Assembly (NCBI RefSeq): GCF_052857255.1
Contig: NC_135505.1
Location: 139,722,343 to 139,786,342, forward strand
DNA: 64,000 bases
Reading direction: 5' to 3'
Source of the DNA: Amblyomma americanum
Taxonomy: Eukaryota; Arthropoda; Arachnida; Ixodida; Ixodidae
Shown: piece after piece, positions 32,341 through 44,126 of the stretch
Position numbering within the stretch: position 1 is the stretch's first letter
Layout: each line of letters opens with the position of its first letter
Notes under the pieces: model-generated
Databases searched by the model: none
What the model was told of the DNA's origin: nothing
What the model saw: only the letters and a program-made list of their open reading frames with translations
Program-made: the position numbers and the translations under genes

Positions 32341-33539
32341 TCGCCTGTTCCTCCATGTTTTGCAGCAATTTTTTCACACAGTCTATGTGGCTGAGTAGAG
32401 GCCTTGTTGAGATATCGCTGTTGTCGTAAATACACAGGAACCCAAAGGCCGACGACCAGGATATGATCGTTCCTAAGTCCGCAGTGACCCCTTGGTTGCA
32501 TAAGTTGTCAGCTGAAAAGTGTTATTCTGAACATGCCTACTGCACAGTCGCCACGTCGCAAGGGATCTACTTATTTCTGAAAGTACTTCGTGGCAGTTAT
32601 GAAATCTTGTAATCTTCGTCCTTTAAGATAATGTGGCCAGTTACTACCACATTTGCTTCAAATGAAATATGCGGCGAAATTGCAGCTCATTTCCCAGACC
32701 ACTCGTGACGCTTATGACTAGCACTAAACCAGGCGGCTTGCTTGGTGACGTCAAAACCATGTGCTAATCTCACTGGCCACGTCTCAGTTCAGCTCGTCAC
32801 ATCAGCGTGTACAGGTCAAAGCAGTATCAAAGGGAGCACCTAATATCCACGTTAACAACGAATCATTCCGCGGTGTGAGTGAGAAGAACCAACTGGTTTT
32901 TACTTAGCACTTCCACTCTGAAAGATTAAGAAGGCTACAACCTTCTCTCAGGTTTCATGCAAGAATAAAACTAAAACTGGGGCCGTATTCTGTAACGTTT
33001 TATTCGTTTCCATTTCATTTGACTCTCTGCCATTATTCGCTGATCCCTGTGACGTAGGCTGTGAAGGATGATGCCACGCTAGTGGTGGTAGAAATACACC
33101 GATAATGCCACTCACACTCCTTATGCACATGCGCACTGGTGAACCAGCGAAGAATGACAGAACTTGATGCACCTGACGCACAAAGAAGCTTCACCGGCAC
33201 CAGCTTTATTGTTGTTTAAAGGTGGCTGCAGAGCTATGCGGTGCCTGTAAGCACGAGTCGCCAGAACATGGTCCTTCCGACAAGGCCGGACTAGATGTGT
33301 CAGCACTGCAGCCAGACCTGCCGTGTCTATGGCTGATCATTTGCTTCTGCACTTCTTGTTGCTTTTGTCACGGTTGACATCGCAAGCAAACTAAAACACA
33401 ATAAAATGTCCCAAAATATGGCCCTGGCTCTTGAGTCGCAACATTTCCGCTACCTGTCCTTGTCCACCGTTAGTTACTCTTTATATCCACTCCTATATTG
33501 CCTCTCTCTTGAGTGGAGTTGATGCAGACACCTGGAGAC
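32341..33539. other. Intergenic DNA; single DNA-transposon end
   Basis: GGGGCCGTATTCTGTAACG at 32979 resembles the terminus of the 14070-15378 element. No matching opposite end was found. No gene. Confidence 0.45.
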
Positions 33540-33826
33540 AATTGCTGCACATTTGAATGCGATAGCATTAGAGTTCACGTAAGGAGCAGATTCGCCCTCC
33601 GATGTCACAAAATTTGGTGATTTGCTGATAAAGGGCACGTGACATTGCAATGTCATCCCAATCTGGTATCTACCCTCCATCTCAGGTGGCAACGTGCCCG
33701 CCAGGTTGTGAGCAACCTGCACTGTGGCAATTCATGATTGTTCAAAAGAGGTCTTGTCACCTTGTGACGTCATTACAGCCTCCCACCAGGTTGTGAGCAA
33801 CCTAATTTCTAGACAGCCACCTAGCT
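33540..33826. repeat. Interspersed repeat related to 48085-48300
   Basis: Shares GAATGCGATAGCATTAGAG and GGTTGTGAGCAACCT-type motifs with the block near 48100-48240 (GAATGCGACAGCGTTA, GGTTTGTGAGCAAAC). CCAGGTTGTGAGCAACCT occurs twice within the block. Confidence 0.5.
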
Positions 33827-34470
33827 AAATGTATATATGCAAAGAGTGGCACCATCATAGCATAGCGAATACCTGCTACTGCAACTAGCAGCCCGAATAT
33901 AGCGGCTGATGGCTCGACAATGGCAAAAAAGCTAAGGCAAACACACAGAAAGATGTGAAATCGAATGCTATAGCGTTTCATTCATAAGGTGACCTAAGCA
34001 TCTCCATAGTTTTTTTTTCATATGCTGCTCCTTCGCATGCTGACTCGTTAATGTTCAGTGTCATGCCTCACGAAAACTGTCAAAAATATTTTTCCAAGCA
34101 CTCGGTGATATATGTCTCTAAGCAACAATATTAAAAAGACACGAGTCAGGAGCCACCTAGCTAAATGTCATATATGCAGAGTGGCACCATCACAGCATAG
34201 CGAATACCTCCTACTGTAACTAGCAGCCCGAATATAGCGGCTGATGGATCAACAATGGCAAAGAAGCTAAGGAAAACACACAAAAGAAGTGAAATTGAAT
34301 GCTATAGCATTTCATTCTTAAGGTGACCTAAGCATCGCCATTGTTTTTTTTTTTTTTCCGTATGCTGCTCCTTCAGAGTGTCATGCCTCCCGATAACTGT
34401 CAAAAATATTTTTCCAAGCGCTCGGTAAGATATGTCTCTAAGCAACAATATCATAAAGATACGTGTCAAA
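33827..34470. repeat. Tandem duplication of a 320-bp block
   Basis: 33827-34147 and 34152-34470 are adjacent direct copies. Both run from GCCACCTAGCTAAATGT through GCAGCCCGAATATAGCGGCT and AAGGTGACCTAAGCATC to GATATGTCTCTAAGCAACAA. They differ by substitutions and a small deletion after CTGCTCCTTC. No coding content. Confidence 0.85.
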
Positions 34471-34611
34471 GTCCAGACAATGCAGATGCGTCCGCTCATC
34501 TAGATGTCGCAGCGCAGGAATCACCATGGAATCTTGGCCACGGCGACCACATATCCATTGAGAAGAAATACAAAATGCAATCCCGGGCGGAGTGATGTAA
34601 GCTCAGGTTTG

Positions 34612-34672
34612 AGATCCCCAGCTGGTCAAAATTATTCCGGAGCCCTCCAAAACGATGCCATTTTCTGGTTTC
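34612..34672 (+). mobile_element. SINE family A body fragment
   Basis: GAGATCCCCAGCTGGTCAAA followed by ATTATTCCGGAGCCCTCC matches the conserved body of family A; head and tail are missing. Confidence 0.7.
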
Positions 34673-35350
34673 TTCTTGCGACCCCTAAAAATATTGGTTA
34701 ATATTTAACGTTGCAATGGCAGCAGTCGCGCAGTCAGCACAGTGAAAGGCTTCCAAAAGAAGCGCCCTTTATTTCTCTGACTTCCAACCACAAAGAAATG
34801 AACTCTAGCAGCGATAGCAACAAATGCGCTCGATGGTCATCGAAGAACAGCATCACTGCTGCTTTTGTCCGTGTTCAATTTAAAGCTTACAATGAACCTT
34901 TGAGACAAGGGGCCAAAAAACAACTCTGTACAACAGAGAGGGAGAGAAATAACATTTATTAGCACCAATGAAAAGGTTGACGGGGACCTGAGGCACAGCT
35001 CAGTCCCAGCAATGTTCTCCCCGTCAGCCGTAGACTGGGTTCTCCTGGATCTGAGCAGCGGCCAGGGCGAGACAGATGACTTCGCATTGTCCCTTTTCTT
35101 TCTGTTTGCGAAGCAGTACCTCCTAGGACACAACAATCTCGAATAATCTAGAGGCAACTGCGCGAGGCTGCGATCATTCTAGATAAACCTAGTCGCATCT
35201 CGTGTCACAAAGTTGCGAAACCCGGGTGCCGATGGCCCTAAGCATGAATAAGTAAACATAACAAAGCTTTGTGACAATAATAATATTGTTATACCTGGAC
35301 GGCCAGAACACACAGCTTGGGAGTGCGTTGGGGATAAAGACTTCTGTTAA
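34673..35350. other. Intergenic DNA, no supported gene
   Basis: No repeat or coding frame recognised. Confidence 0.5.
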
Positions 35351-35351
35351 A

Positions 35352-35604
35352 CGCAGTGGTGGCCTAGTGGTTTATGCATCCACCTTGCATGGGCAGGGTG
35401 CAGGGTTCGATCACCAGTACCACCTGGTACCCACTGGCGATTACAATAGGTAAAAGGTTTCCCATGGCCTGGTGCTTGACTTTATCGACGGTGAAATTTT
35501 TAGAAAATTGGTCCTTGACCCTAACTTGTCCAGGCGAAAATACTTTGCGCAATGGTGCTCTGTGGCCCAAGCTGCCTACGAGCCATAAAAATTTGTCATC
35601 ATCA
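35352..35604 (+). mobile_element. tRNA-derived SINE, family C
   Basis: Head with CAGTGGTGGCCTAGTGGTTT (A box) and GGGTTCGATCACC (B box), then an unrelated body and an ATAAAAATTTGTCATCATCA tail. Its body differs from families A, B and D. Only one copy is present in this window. Confidence 0.6.
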
Positions 35605-35612
35605 AGTGTTCT

Positions 35613-35841
35613 TGTTATTTTTTTTTATGGGGTTTAATGTCCCAAACTGCCTCAAACTATGAGGGATGCCGTAGTGAAGGGCTTCGGATAATTTCGGCCG
35701 TCTGGGGTTCTCCAACGTGCACTGACATCGCATAGTACACGGGCCTCTAGCATTTCGCCTCCATCGAAATGCAACAGCCACGGCCGAAATCGAACCTGCG
35801 TCTTTCGGGTCAGCAGCCGAGCACAATAACCACTGAGCCAC
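35613..35841 (-). mobile_element. tRNA-derived SINE, family B
   Basis: Reverse copy with head GTGGCTCAGTGGTTATTGTG and B box GGTTCGATTTC, conserved body, and 3' end at TTAAACCCCATAAAAAA. It directly follows the family C copy. Confidence 0.88.
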
Positions 35842-36800
35842 GAAGTGTAATGTTCCATTCAGTGCACTCAGCACTGAATGAGCCATTCGTGCTTTCTATT
35901 AAACCAAGAAAGCGTGCTCAATGGAACGGTTTCTTTTTTTATGGCAAGGTCAGTTATTTGGATTTCTCCTTGAACTGCCGATGAAGTGGAAGGTGTAATG
36001 GCAGAAAGCGCTTTCAAGATTTGCTTTGGCGAAATTAAATTATATGAAGCACAATATTGAATTTCTAAAGCTTTTTTTTCCAATATAAGGAATGTTTTCA
36101 ATTTTAAATCTTCACTTTATTTCAGTTTGATACCGTAATTATTACTGTGATTGTAATTGAAGCCTTAAATGTAATATATATATAGAAAGTCACATGTAAA
36201 TTTCTAGAATTTGTTTGTATTTAACATTTTAAAATTTAAAAATACACCGTTTGAACAGTTTGAAATTCTGAAATTTTTAATTACGAAAATTATTTGTTCA
36301 GGAGAGGGTACGCCCTCTCCTTTTCGAAATTATGAAAATAAGTGGACAGGATTGGTATGCCTCTCCATGCAAACCACTTTTATGTTTCCGTTTGCTAAAA
36401 TCTACAGCGACACAATTTTGCAAGCTGTCAGCTGCGAGCTCTGGACAAGCCGTAGCCTAGTTTGGTCCTTTTTTTGTCGCATTTTTCGCACCTAAATAAA
36501 TTGCTTCCACAAAGCTACATGCATTTTCCTCGCTGATGCCAGCCAATATGTGCGACCTCCTTTCTTGAAAAATGCAAAAAAAAAACATGGCTGTAGAAAA
36601 ATTTGATCCACGCCAACTTTATTTTCTTTGCTTCGAATTGTCGCTGCTAAGCTCTCTCAATGAAATTGAGCCGTGTAGTGATAGAATACAGAGTCGCTCT
36701 CTAGGTTTGACAGGACAATGCGAACAGTATATCTCGTTTACCATCAATGGTAAAATCGAAAGATCGAAGGTCTCTGGGTAAGGTCACAGGGTGCCGCTCT
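35842..36800. other. AT-rich upstream flank of the lipocalin gene
   Basis: No coding frame recognised. Any distal control elements of the downstream gene would lie here; none can be named. Confidence 0.45.
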
Positions 36801-36807
36801 TGCCTGC

Positions 36808-36814
36808 ATATAAG
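36808..36814 (+). promoter_or_regulatory. TATA box of the lipocalin gene
   Basis: ATATAAG lies 57 bp upstream of the ATG at 36871. An initiator-like ATCAAAC about 25-30 bp downstream (near 36836) would give a leader of roughly 35 nt. Confidence 0.55.
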
Positions 36815-36870
36815 TGGGCAAAGAAAAGCCCCGAATCAAACGTTTCGGAGACGAACTGAATATTGGAGAG

Positions 36871-36993
36871 ATGCTGCTATTGCTGGTGGCACTGTGCTCA
36901 TTGCTGCAGTCTTTCTGTTGCGAGGCAGCTAGCCCGAACCTTCTATTATGGCAGAAGAGGACAGGTCTTGAGCCGTTTCAGAATGCTTGGCGG
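36871..36993 (+). CDS. Tick salivary lipocalin (histamine-binding type), exon 1
   Basis: The exon encodes a signal peptide (MLLLLVALCSLLQSFCCEA) and the mature N-terminus up to FQNAWR, ending at CGG|GTATGC in phase 0. With exons at 38910-39082, 40690-40790, 42737-42820 and 47715-47872 the reading frame is open throughout and totals 212 codons, a normal length for tick lipocalins. These secreted eight-stranded barrel proteins are released in saliva and bind small host ligands such as histamine, serotonin or leukotrienes. Which ligand this one binds cannot be read from the sequence. A TATA box and short leader precede it, and a poly(A) signal follows the last exon. The gene covers 11 kb and its introns are full of repeats. 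Confidence 0.75.
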
Positions 36994-38909
36994 GTATGCA
37001 TTAATGAACTTTATTTGCTCTCATTCAGCAACAATTTTGGCGTTTGCTGTTCGCTCCAGAGTGGCACACATGTCCAACGTTCTTGGACAAATTTTTTAAT
37101 ATTGGAAAATTCTAAGACGCTGTTATGAAAATATTGAAGGTAATGGTGCATTCTTCTGATACGTAGCAAAATCTTTCTTTTAAAGTGTTTCCATCGATCG
37201 CATCCAATAGTTACCTGCCATAGTACGCCAGTGGTGAACGCTTTTGACGATAGCAAAAATGTAGATGGGAAAAAAAGATTGCTGTCGTGTGACCTGCGGA
37301 TACGTTGATTGTTACAGTGAAATCTTACATTATATGAAAAAATTGCATTTATGAACGGTTTCCTACTTAAAAATGCTTTTGTCCAGACTTGTTCAGTATG
37401 CTTAATGGGGTTCTCGAGCCATGGACAACATGGACTCTCTAACCAAAATGTGTCACGGGGCTAAAATAACCTACAAGCCAAAATATCGGTTTATTCCTAG
37501 CCCACTCAATACTGGATGGTAAAAACTAGGTACACCTTGATGGTTCAGGCACTAAAGTGCTGAGCTGCAAATAAGAGAACGGAGTACCTCCACAAAGGTC
37601 GCTATGGCTGGAATGAAATAACAATACATCAACCTTAGCCCCAATAAGGTGAAGTTAGCCATGGTCCTCAGGTCGCAGCTAGAGTCATTAACAATGCTCC
37701 AGAAGGAAAATGCGCAAAGCACGCCACTAGGTTCCAATGCCACGTGACCCCCCTGGGCTTGAGTGGTTTGCGCTGCTCGTGTCTCAGCCATCAAGCGCGT
37801 GTGGGCAGAGAGGAGCGCTTCACACTTTTGCCACCTAGTGATTTATTTGCCGAGCATTGCGTCATGGGGCTCCACCTCCGCGCAGTTTTATTTGGCACAC
37901 TGAGCTGTGTAGACTTGTCTGTGCCACACAGCCGAGCGCACTTGCGTCTTAAAAATTTTCACAAATGGTGCGGCTTTTACCAACCACCGGAACAAATCTC
38001 GAACTGCAACAAGGCTTTTAAATGTAACAGGTAAGGCTTCAAATAATAAAGCCTGCTAAACCAGCTTGCCAGTTCACGTGATTCATACTTGATCTGAATC
38101 CACCACTTGATCTGATCCACGACCACTGACCTTTTCATGAAGTCTGTAGGGAGAACGTGGGGGAGCTGAATGCTCAACTCTTTCCTGTACTATGACCACA
38201 GCCCAGTGCCCAATATGGCGGCACCCATGGAAAGTCAAGAAACTTCATGAACACATGCTGATTAAGCAATGCCTAGCAACAAGCTTTGTCATGTGATCCC
38301 GACTGTTCTTATGAGCAATAAAAAAAAGGAAGGAGTCAAGATCTGATCCATGCATTTCAAGAGCCCATATTTATGCCTCACTCGTCATTGAAGTCTTGCT
38401 TCCACAGTATTCCTACTTTATACGTTTGTGCTTTGTTACGAGTTAGGTGGCTTTCGTAACCTTTCACAATCAGTTGCTTTCCTGAAACTGAAAAGGAAAA
38501 AGACTAATTGCCTGAAATATGTGCTGCCTAAAGTATTTGTTATTTTCATTGTTTTGTTTTCTTTAATAATAAGCGCATTTTTTCAGTGTTCTAGCTTACT
38601 TTGCAGTATGTAAACATAACGCATTGGTTATTATATCCTCCTAGTTAGTAAAGTCAAGAATACCTGTTGGCAAGATTTTCAAGCACTTTGAAAATGTTTC
38701 CAACAATGACTGGAAAAGACTGACGCAAGAAATCCCACATACCATAAAATGAACCACAATATTTGCCTAAGTAGGAGTGTAAGCTCCACGACATCATAAC
38801 GAAAATGATGGAAATAATATTTATTAAGGTAATTTTTCTAGGATTACGTAATAACATGAATATGGTGCTCAATGTGCTCAATGGTGCTCAATGTGCATGG
38901 CATTTTCAG

Positions 38910-39082
38910 AGCTTGAACGCGGCACCAGGTACTGAGTACGTGCTTTATCAAGCGACGTACAGGCACGACAACTACTCGTGGGGCCAAGATTTCAAGTGCC
39001 TAACAGTAAAAACGATCAGCGTCGATAAAACACACAAGTGTGTCACATCCAATTTCACGTTCCAGAATGCGACACCGGGCAT
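38910..39082 (+). CDS. Tick salivary lipocalin, exon 2
   Basis: Acceptor GGCATTTTCAG, then SLNAAPGTEYVLYQATYRHD, continuing with YSWGQDFKCLTVKTI and ending NATPG. This is the classical tick-lipocalin segment (W/LNAxxxxYxLYxxTYxxD..GxxxKCxxV) forming the first barrel strands. The donor GCAT|GTACGT at 39083 leaves phase 2, which is the phase required by exon 3; the alternative donor at 39087 would bring a stop codon into exon 3. Two potential N-glycosylation sites (NYS, NFT) are present. Confidence 0.8.
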
Positions 39083-39730
39083 GTACGTATGCATAAGTGT
39101 TGTCTTGACATCACAGCTGCAACGTGATTATTGAAACCTCTGCCAGATGTTATGGAACGGTCTCAGACAACCTCCAATTTCTCGTCTTCTTTTTTTGAAG
39201 GAGCGAACACAGTATAAAAGGCAACACTCGGTTATCAATACTCAGACTTGTTTTTCCGCTTTCTCTTCGAACTTCAATTTGCAAGACATGCGCCAAACTT
39301 TCCTTGTATAAGAAAACGGCCGTTCTGCCCATTGAGGAAGCAGTTATTAGCCTTTCTCCTCTCTCCTTTTGCAGTTCGTTTCAGATTTGATATTTTTTAT
39401 TATGTCTGTACAAACATGTGCTCTGTGTGCGCGAGTGTGTGCCTTTTGTGCTGTTTTTCATCCCAAAAAAAAGTTGCACATATCAGGTTCTTTATGTTTT
39501 ATGTGAATCTTTAATATTTTCACGAGAATGCAGAATAACTGCTTAAAAGCACAAAAAGCCGTTTTCTGACATACTATGGCCACAAATTAGAGAATATCAC
39601 TACTCAGATGTCTCCTCTCTTTTCAAACCGGACTGCGCATTCAGTACTTTTCTGGGCATATAGCAATCGATTTATCTCTATCATGATACTAGCACTGCTT
39701 CTGGTTGTTGTTCACTGTAGTAGGATGGAA

Positions 39731-39864
39731 AGTTGGGCTAGTTGGGTTACGTTCATCTTAAAGAAAAAATACAGCACGAACAAAGACGACGGACGAAGAA
39801 GAGGTGTACAACACCTCTTCTTCGTCCGTCATCTCTGTTCGCGCTGTATTTTTCCTTTAAAATG
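39731..39864 (+). mobile_element. Hairpin repeat with GGGCTAGTTGG leader
   Basis: Leader AAGTTGGGCTAGTTGGG precedes nearly perfect arms 39754-39809 and 39810-39864 (TACAGCACGAACAAAGACGA; GACGAAGAAGAGGTGT against its complement) with almost no loop. Inside intron 2 of the lipocalin gene. Confidence 0.7.
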
Positions 39865-40689
39865 TTGTTGTTCACCTCAGTAAACTTCTGGTGAGCCTCC
39901 GTACTTCGTTTTCTGTGACTGAAAGTTTCCTAGAATTATAAACTAATCTTAGAAAATCAATAATTTATACTCTAATGTAAAGGCAGTGCACTGAAACAAG
40001 AAGAAGAACGATTATGTGCATGATGCAGGATTCTAATGGCATTTTGCAATTGTTCGCTTCTTTCATCGTTTCCAAGGTATTAGCGTAATCTTTCGGACTC
40101 AGTGATGTTGCTTTGAGAGAGCACCTCACTGATATGTCATAATATTTCAGACACTCCGTTATTGAAAAGATAAAAGCCGTAAGGACAAATGGTTCAAGAA
40201 CGCCCAATGCTTTCCAATACGAACTTGGAGGTATGTACAACAATATACTCCGCTACCCAGAAGAAACTCTGGGAAGGACCATATGCTACGATAACACTGC
40301 ACGCTTTCTGAACACTCTGCTGCTCGCTGGTATTCTTGTCTGAAAATCACGCCGCAAGATAATCACTGTCGGTCGTGAGTTCTTATGAGCGCCCTGAAGT
40401 CAGGAAATTAGTATTCATGCTGATATTTAACAATTGGGTTAGCTGAGGAACTCGGAGTCGAGAACAACTTGTGCCGAGCTATACTCAATTTCAGTGGACA
40501 GCGACAAGCATTCCGAGAAAGCCAGAGCCAACTGGGAGTTGTTATTGTTGGCCTCCGTTAAAACGGTGCATACTCGCGGTGAAGGATTGTCCAGGATTCG
40601 ATGCAACCAAAAACGCAGCTTGCATGCGCATACAGCAGGGTTGTCTTCGTTCTAGAGATTGAATCATCCAAAACTGTTCACCTTCTCAG

Positions 40690-40790
40690 GAACCCTAAAA
40701 GTGCACATTCTCAATGCCGAGTCGTCACAGCTACGTCGCAGCCGGGGCGTTTCAATGCATACATAATTCAACAGAACACGACTAATGAGG
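40690..40790 (+). CDS. Tick salivary lipocalin, exon 3 (odd donor)
   Basis: Acceptor CACCTTCTCAG, then a frame reading PKSAHSQCRVVTATSQPGRF and NAYIIQQNTTNE. Only phase 2 entry avoids an immediate stop, as exon 2 provides. To join exon 4 the exon must end in phase 1; the best position is GAGG|GC at 40790/40791, giving aspartate at the junction (E-D-G-R), as in related lipocalins. That makes a GC donor with poor consensus (GCTGTC) instead of GT. Either this is a rare GC-AG intron or the donor is mutated; the alternative T|GTCCAG at 40794 also fits the phase, giving tyrosine. Confidence 0.6.
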
Positions 40791-42736
40791 GCTGTCCAGA
40801 CACCGCACGCCTGTATTTTCAGTTCGTCAAAGGCACAGCACCGCAAACTTCCAGCTAGGTATTCGTCACGTGAAGCTTGTACAAATAAGTTGCCTGACAG
40901 ATTTAAACAGGAAAATACATAGGCTTGTAAGCATTTAATCATCTCACCTAAAACTTGAAATACACCTGAAAGAGGTGGCTAGCGAAGGCAGATAAGTAAT
41001 AGTGAAAAAGGAGATTCAAACTGCCTGCTTCCAGAGTCTAAAATTTCATGCAATTCCACTACAGCTGTTGAACTTTCGGTTTTGAGCTGGCCTGCAATTT
41101 CTCCCACCATTCGTCAGTCCTTTTGATTTCTGGGGCGCCGACCGAAAGGGCAACAGCGGCTGCACGATCCAACGGACTCCGGGAATAGGGGGACCGACAG
41201 CCAGTTATAGTTCCAATTAAAATGTTTGCATCACAATCATCATCCACTGCAGCTGGTAGCTATTCTTTGAATGCAAAATCACTACTTGACATTACTTAAC
41301 ACTACTTAACCTGAGAGTTGAGTGTGAAGCCTCAGAGTAAACCAGGTGAGCTCGGGTTAGTTCGGAGGAACTTCGAGGAACTCGATGAGTTTGGAGAATG
41401 AGGAAAACGAGAGACCGAGAAACGCGGTTGCGTGCATATGCAGATGCTGAAAGAAGGGGTGAAGAATGGGCACGTGCTTTCACAAGATTACTCGATTTAA
41501 CTACGTGAAACTCTGCCACGTTTTTTTTAAATCTTGCTATTTATAACAGTCAAGCGATCCTTGTACGAGAAATATTTGCAAAGGAGTAACAAAGCAACAA
41601 CAAACTCTAACAGCTCGAAACGCGACCAAAACGTGCTTGCTTTCCATTTTTTTTGATTAGCAATCAATTTATTATGGTAGACATCCGTACACTCACTCTT
41701 AAATGTGCAGACTGTGTTTGCGTGCGTTCATGCATAGTTTATTTGCCACCTTAATTTTCGGTGTCGATTCATGTCACAAAACGTTGGATGCGTTTATTTT
41801 TTCATTATGTTTCGTTTTTTGAACATCTAGGTGTTTGTCTTTTGCTCTCAAGTGCAAAACTATAACAGCAAAATTATTAGTGAGATAAGCTTTCATGCAG
41901 TGTTCTTTAAATTTGTCATCTGGCACCAAACTAGCTACACATTCAATCAGGGAATGAGAATACTTTAATATGATTGTTTTTAAGTCGTCATCTTGCAAAA
42001 CCCATGCGATTTCTCCGTAACAAAATTCCCTGATTGGTCGAGAAGGTTGTGACTTGATCAGAACTCCAAAATTTCAGTCTAGGGACTAGAATGTTCGAGT
42101 ACCTTCCATTGGAATATCATATGGGAGTATACTAACCTGACCCACTCTTCCAGATTAATCCAACAAACATACTCTGCTAATACACCTTAACCCATCCACT
42201 GATCTACATAACTTACCTGCTGATCACCACTAATTAATTTTATTCCCTCACTATTCCTGCTGATCCACATCAATCCACCCACTACCCCCAGTAATCTACC
42301 TTAATACTTTTTCTCGTCTATGCCCACTTCCAAAAATTTGGATACCACTTTGGAGTATTTTAATGTGGGCCTAATTCCAAATGCTATCGTATTTTCTTCT
42401 TTAAGAATGTGATTAAGAAGGCCCCCGAGTTTTCTAGTTTCTTCTTGAGGCAAAACTAAAACCAGCGAATGAGAAAGAACAAAGGTGACAATACTCAAGG
42501 CACCACTGCGGATAATCTATGCCATCTTTGCCCCAATTGATACCAACTCCTAATTTTCGTACCTCGACGTGTGAGTGAGCAAACGCATTTTTAGTGACAC
42601 CCTTGATCTAAGATGCAGCTGAATTGCGTGCGTGCCAGTTTTTTTCCGAAACGGCTTAGTATGGCCACAAGCGATGGGCATAAAAGTTTTCAATTTTTTT
42701 GGAAATGTCTCTTTTTCTTTTTCTCATTTTTAATAG

Positions 42737-42820
42737 ATGGCAGAAGTGTCACTGACAATGTCATTTACACGGACCGCGTGTGCGATCTCTTGAACATCCC
42801 TTACAAACAAAACGGGAAAG
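42737..42820 (+). CDS. Tick salivary lipocalin, exon 4
   Basis: Acceptor CATTTTTAATAG, then GRSVTDNVIYTDRVCDLLNI PYKQNGK-type sequence, donor AAAG|GTATGT in phase 1. The (D)GR..TD...YTD...CD segment is the conserved strand before the GCELWV motif of tick lipocalins. Intron 4 that follows is 4.9 kb and contains the paired Penelope-like elements. Confidence 0.78.
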
Positions 42821-43264
42821 GTATGTGCATTAGTTCACGTCTGTTTTCTTTGTCACTTCCTCCATTTCGCAAAACACTTAAAGGGGCCTCTGAAACGCCT
42901 TCCGAGGAGAGCACATTAACTCACTTAATCACTGCACTGTGCTGCCATGAAAACCAGAGCCAAATAATACTCTTCTACACGCAGCAGACGACCCACAATC
43001 ACGCGTCAAAGTTGGCGAGCCTTTCCCGGCGACATTTTCATGCCCGCACACTCCTCCGTCCCCCGCATCTGCGTAGACAAGGTGAGAGGTGGCCATTGGT
43101 TAGATTCTTTCAGACGTCAGGCAGCTACCGTGGCCACGGCCAGTAAGCAGCTTAGCTCCGGCGGGCCGGGAAGCTCCACTCCCAGAGGGGCGTCGGCGAA
43201 GGTGCACCGACCTTCCAGTGTGCAAAAAGTGACGAGAGGAGAGGGAAAGACACGAAGACGCTAA

Positions 43265-43700
43265 AATTCAAATGTTAACTACAGATAACTCAGCTTCTAC
43301 AAAGCGCATTTAAAAAATCTTTGCTGGGCACTATTTGTGAAGCGGCGTTCTTCAATATCCCATGCATGCCGCAACTTTATTAGAGCCCCCTTCACAGCCC
43401 CTTTAAGCAACTCGTGAAAGCCCATTGTGTATTGCGGAACCCCTCAATGTAGACTGAACATTAGAAAAGGGAAGATTCTGGCCGACTTCAACGGAAAACA
43501 TATCAAGAATCTATAAAGCTTTCCTTTCTAGCCAAATAACTCCACTAATGTGGATATTAATGAGCATTCACTCCCATTGAAGTTCCAAATGCATCTCGCA
43601 GCCATATTTTGCAAAAAAAGCTAATTCTTAGATTCATTTCTTTTTCTTTGCAGCCAAATATTTAGGGGAATCCTCATAGGTAGAGTAGATTTGCAATAAG
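43265..43700. other. Intron 4 sequence, no feature recognised
   Basis: AT-rich. The preceding stretch 43020-43264 resembles, in pieces (TTCAGACGTCAG, CGTGGCCACGGCC), the GC-rich block near 9425-9560, followed in both by GCATTAAAAAAATG/CATTTAAAAAATC and a CCCCTTT end; a diverged repeat pair is likely. Confidence 0.4.
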
Positions 43701-43706
43701 TGAGCA

Positions 43707-43870
43707 ATTGCTCACTGGCAGTCGGTAGAGAAACTGCCCCGGTCAAGTGATGGTCCCGGGTTTCAACCAAGGACCAGGACGAATTTTTTTTTAACTACGC
43801 AGTTTCTAAGGAAGCTGTATAGCCTTCCTCTATAGCCGTGTGGCCGCACTTAGATGGATGCCAATGATTA
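43707..43870 (+). mobile_element. tRNA-derived SINE, family D, copy 2
   Basis: Head with CAGTCGGTAGAGAAACTGCC and degenerate B box GGGTTTCAACCA, then ACTACGCAGTTTCTAAGGAA and TAGCCGTGTGGCC, in the same order as the copy at 24456. In intron 4 of the lipocalin gene. Confidence 0.6.
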
Positions 43871-44062
43871 ATTACTCCCTTATTTTTTCCTTTTTGTCAC
43901 TGCCGGGTGGTCGAGGGAGGTCTTGTGATGATATGAAAGCAAAAACAAAAATACAAATGAATGTAAGAAATTATCATCGTTGTTGCAATTACGTGTGCCT
44001 ACCAATGCCTTGAGCGGGTAACAAGGAGGTTCCTTTTCACTTCAGCAGTTCAGTCCGGACAC

Positions 44063-44125
44063 GCACGCACGCACACGCACGAACGTGCGCGCGCGCGCAC
44101 ACACACACACACGCACACACACACA
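44063..44125. repeat. CA/CG microsatellite at the PLE boundary
   Basis: Imperfect ACGCAC, GCGCGC and (CA)n tract that ends where the left Penelope-like copy begins. Confidence 0.9.
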
Positions 44126-44126
44126 T

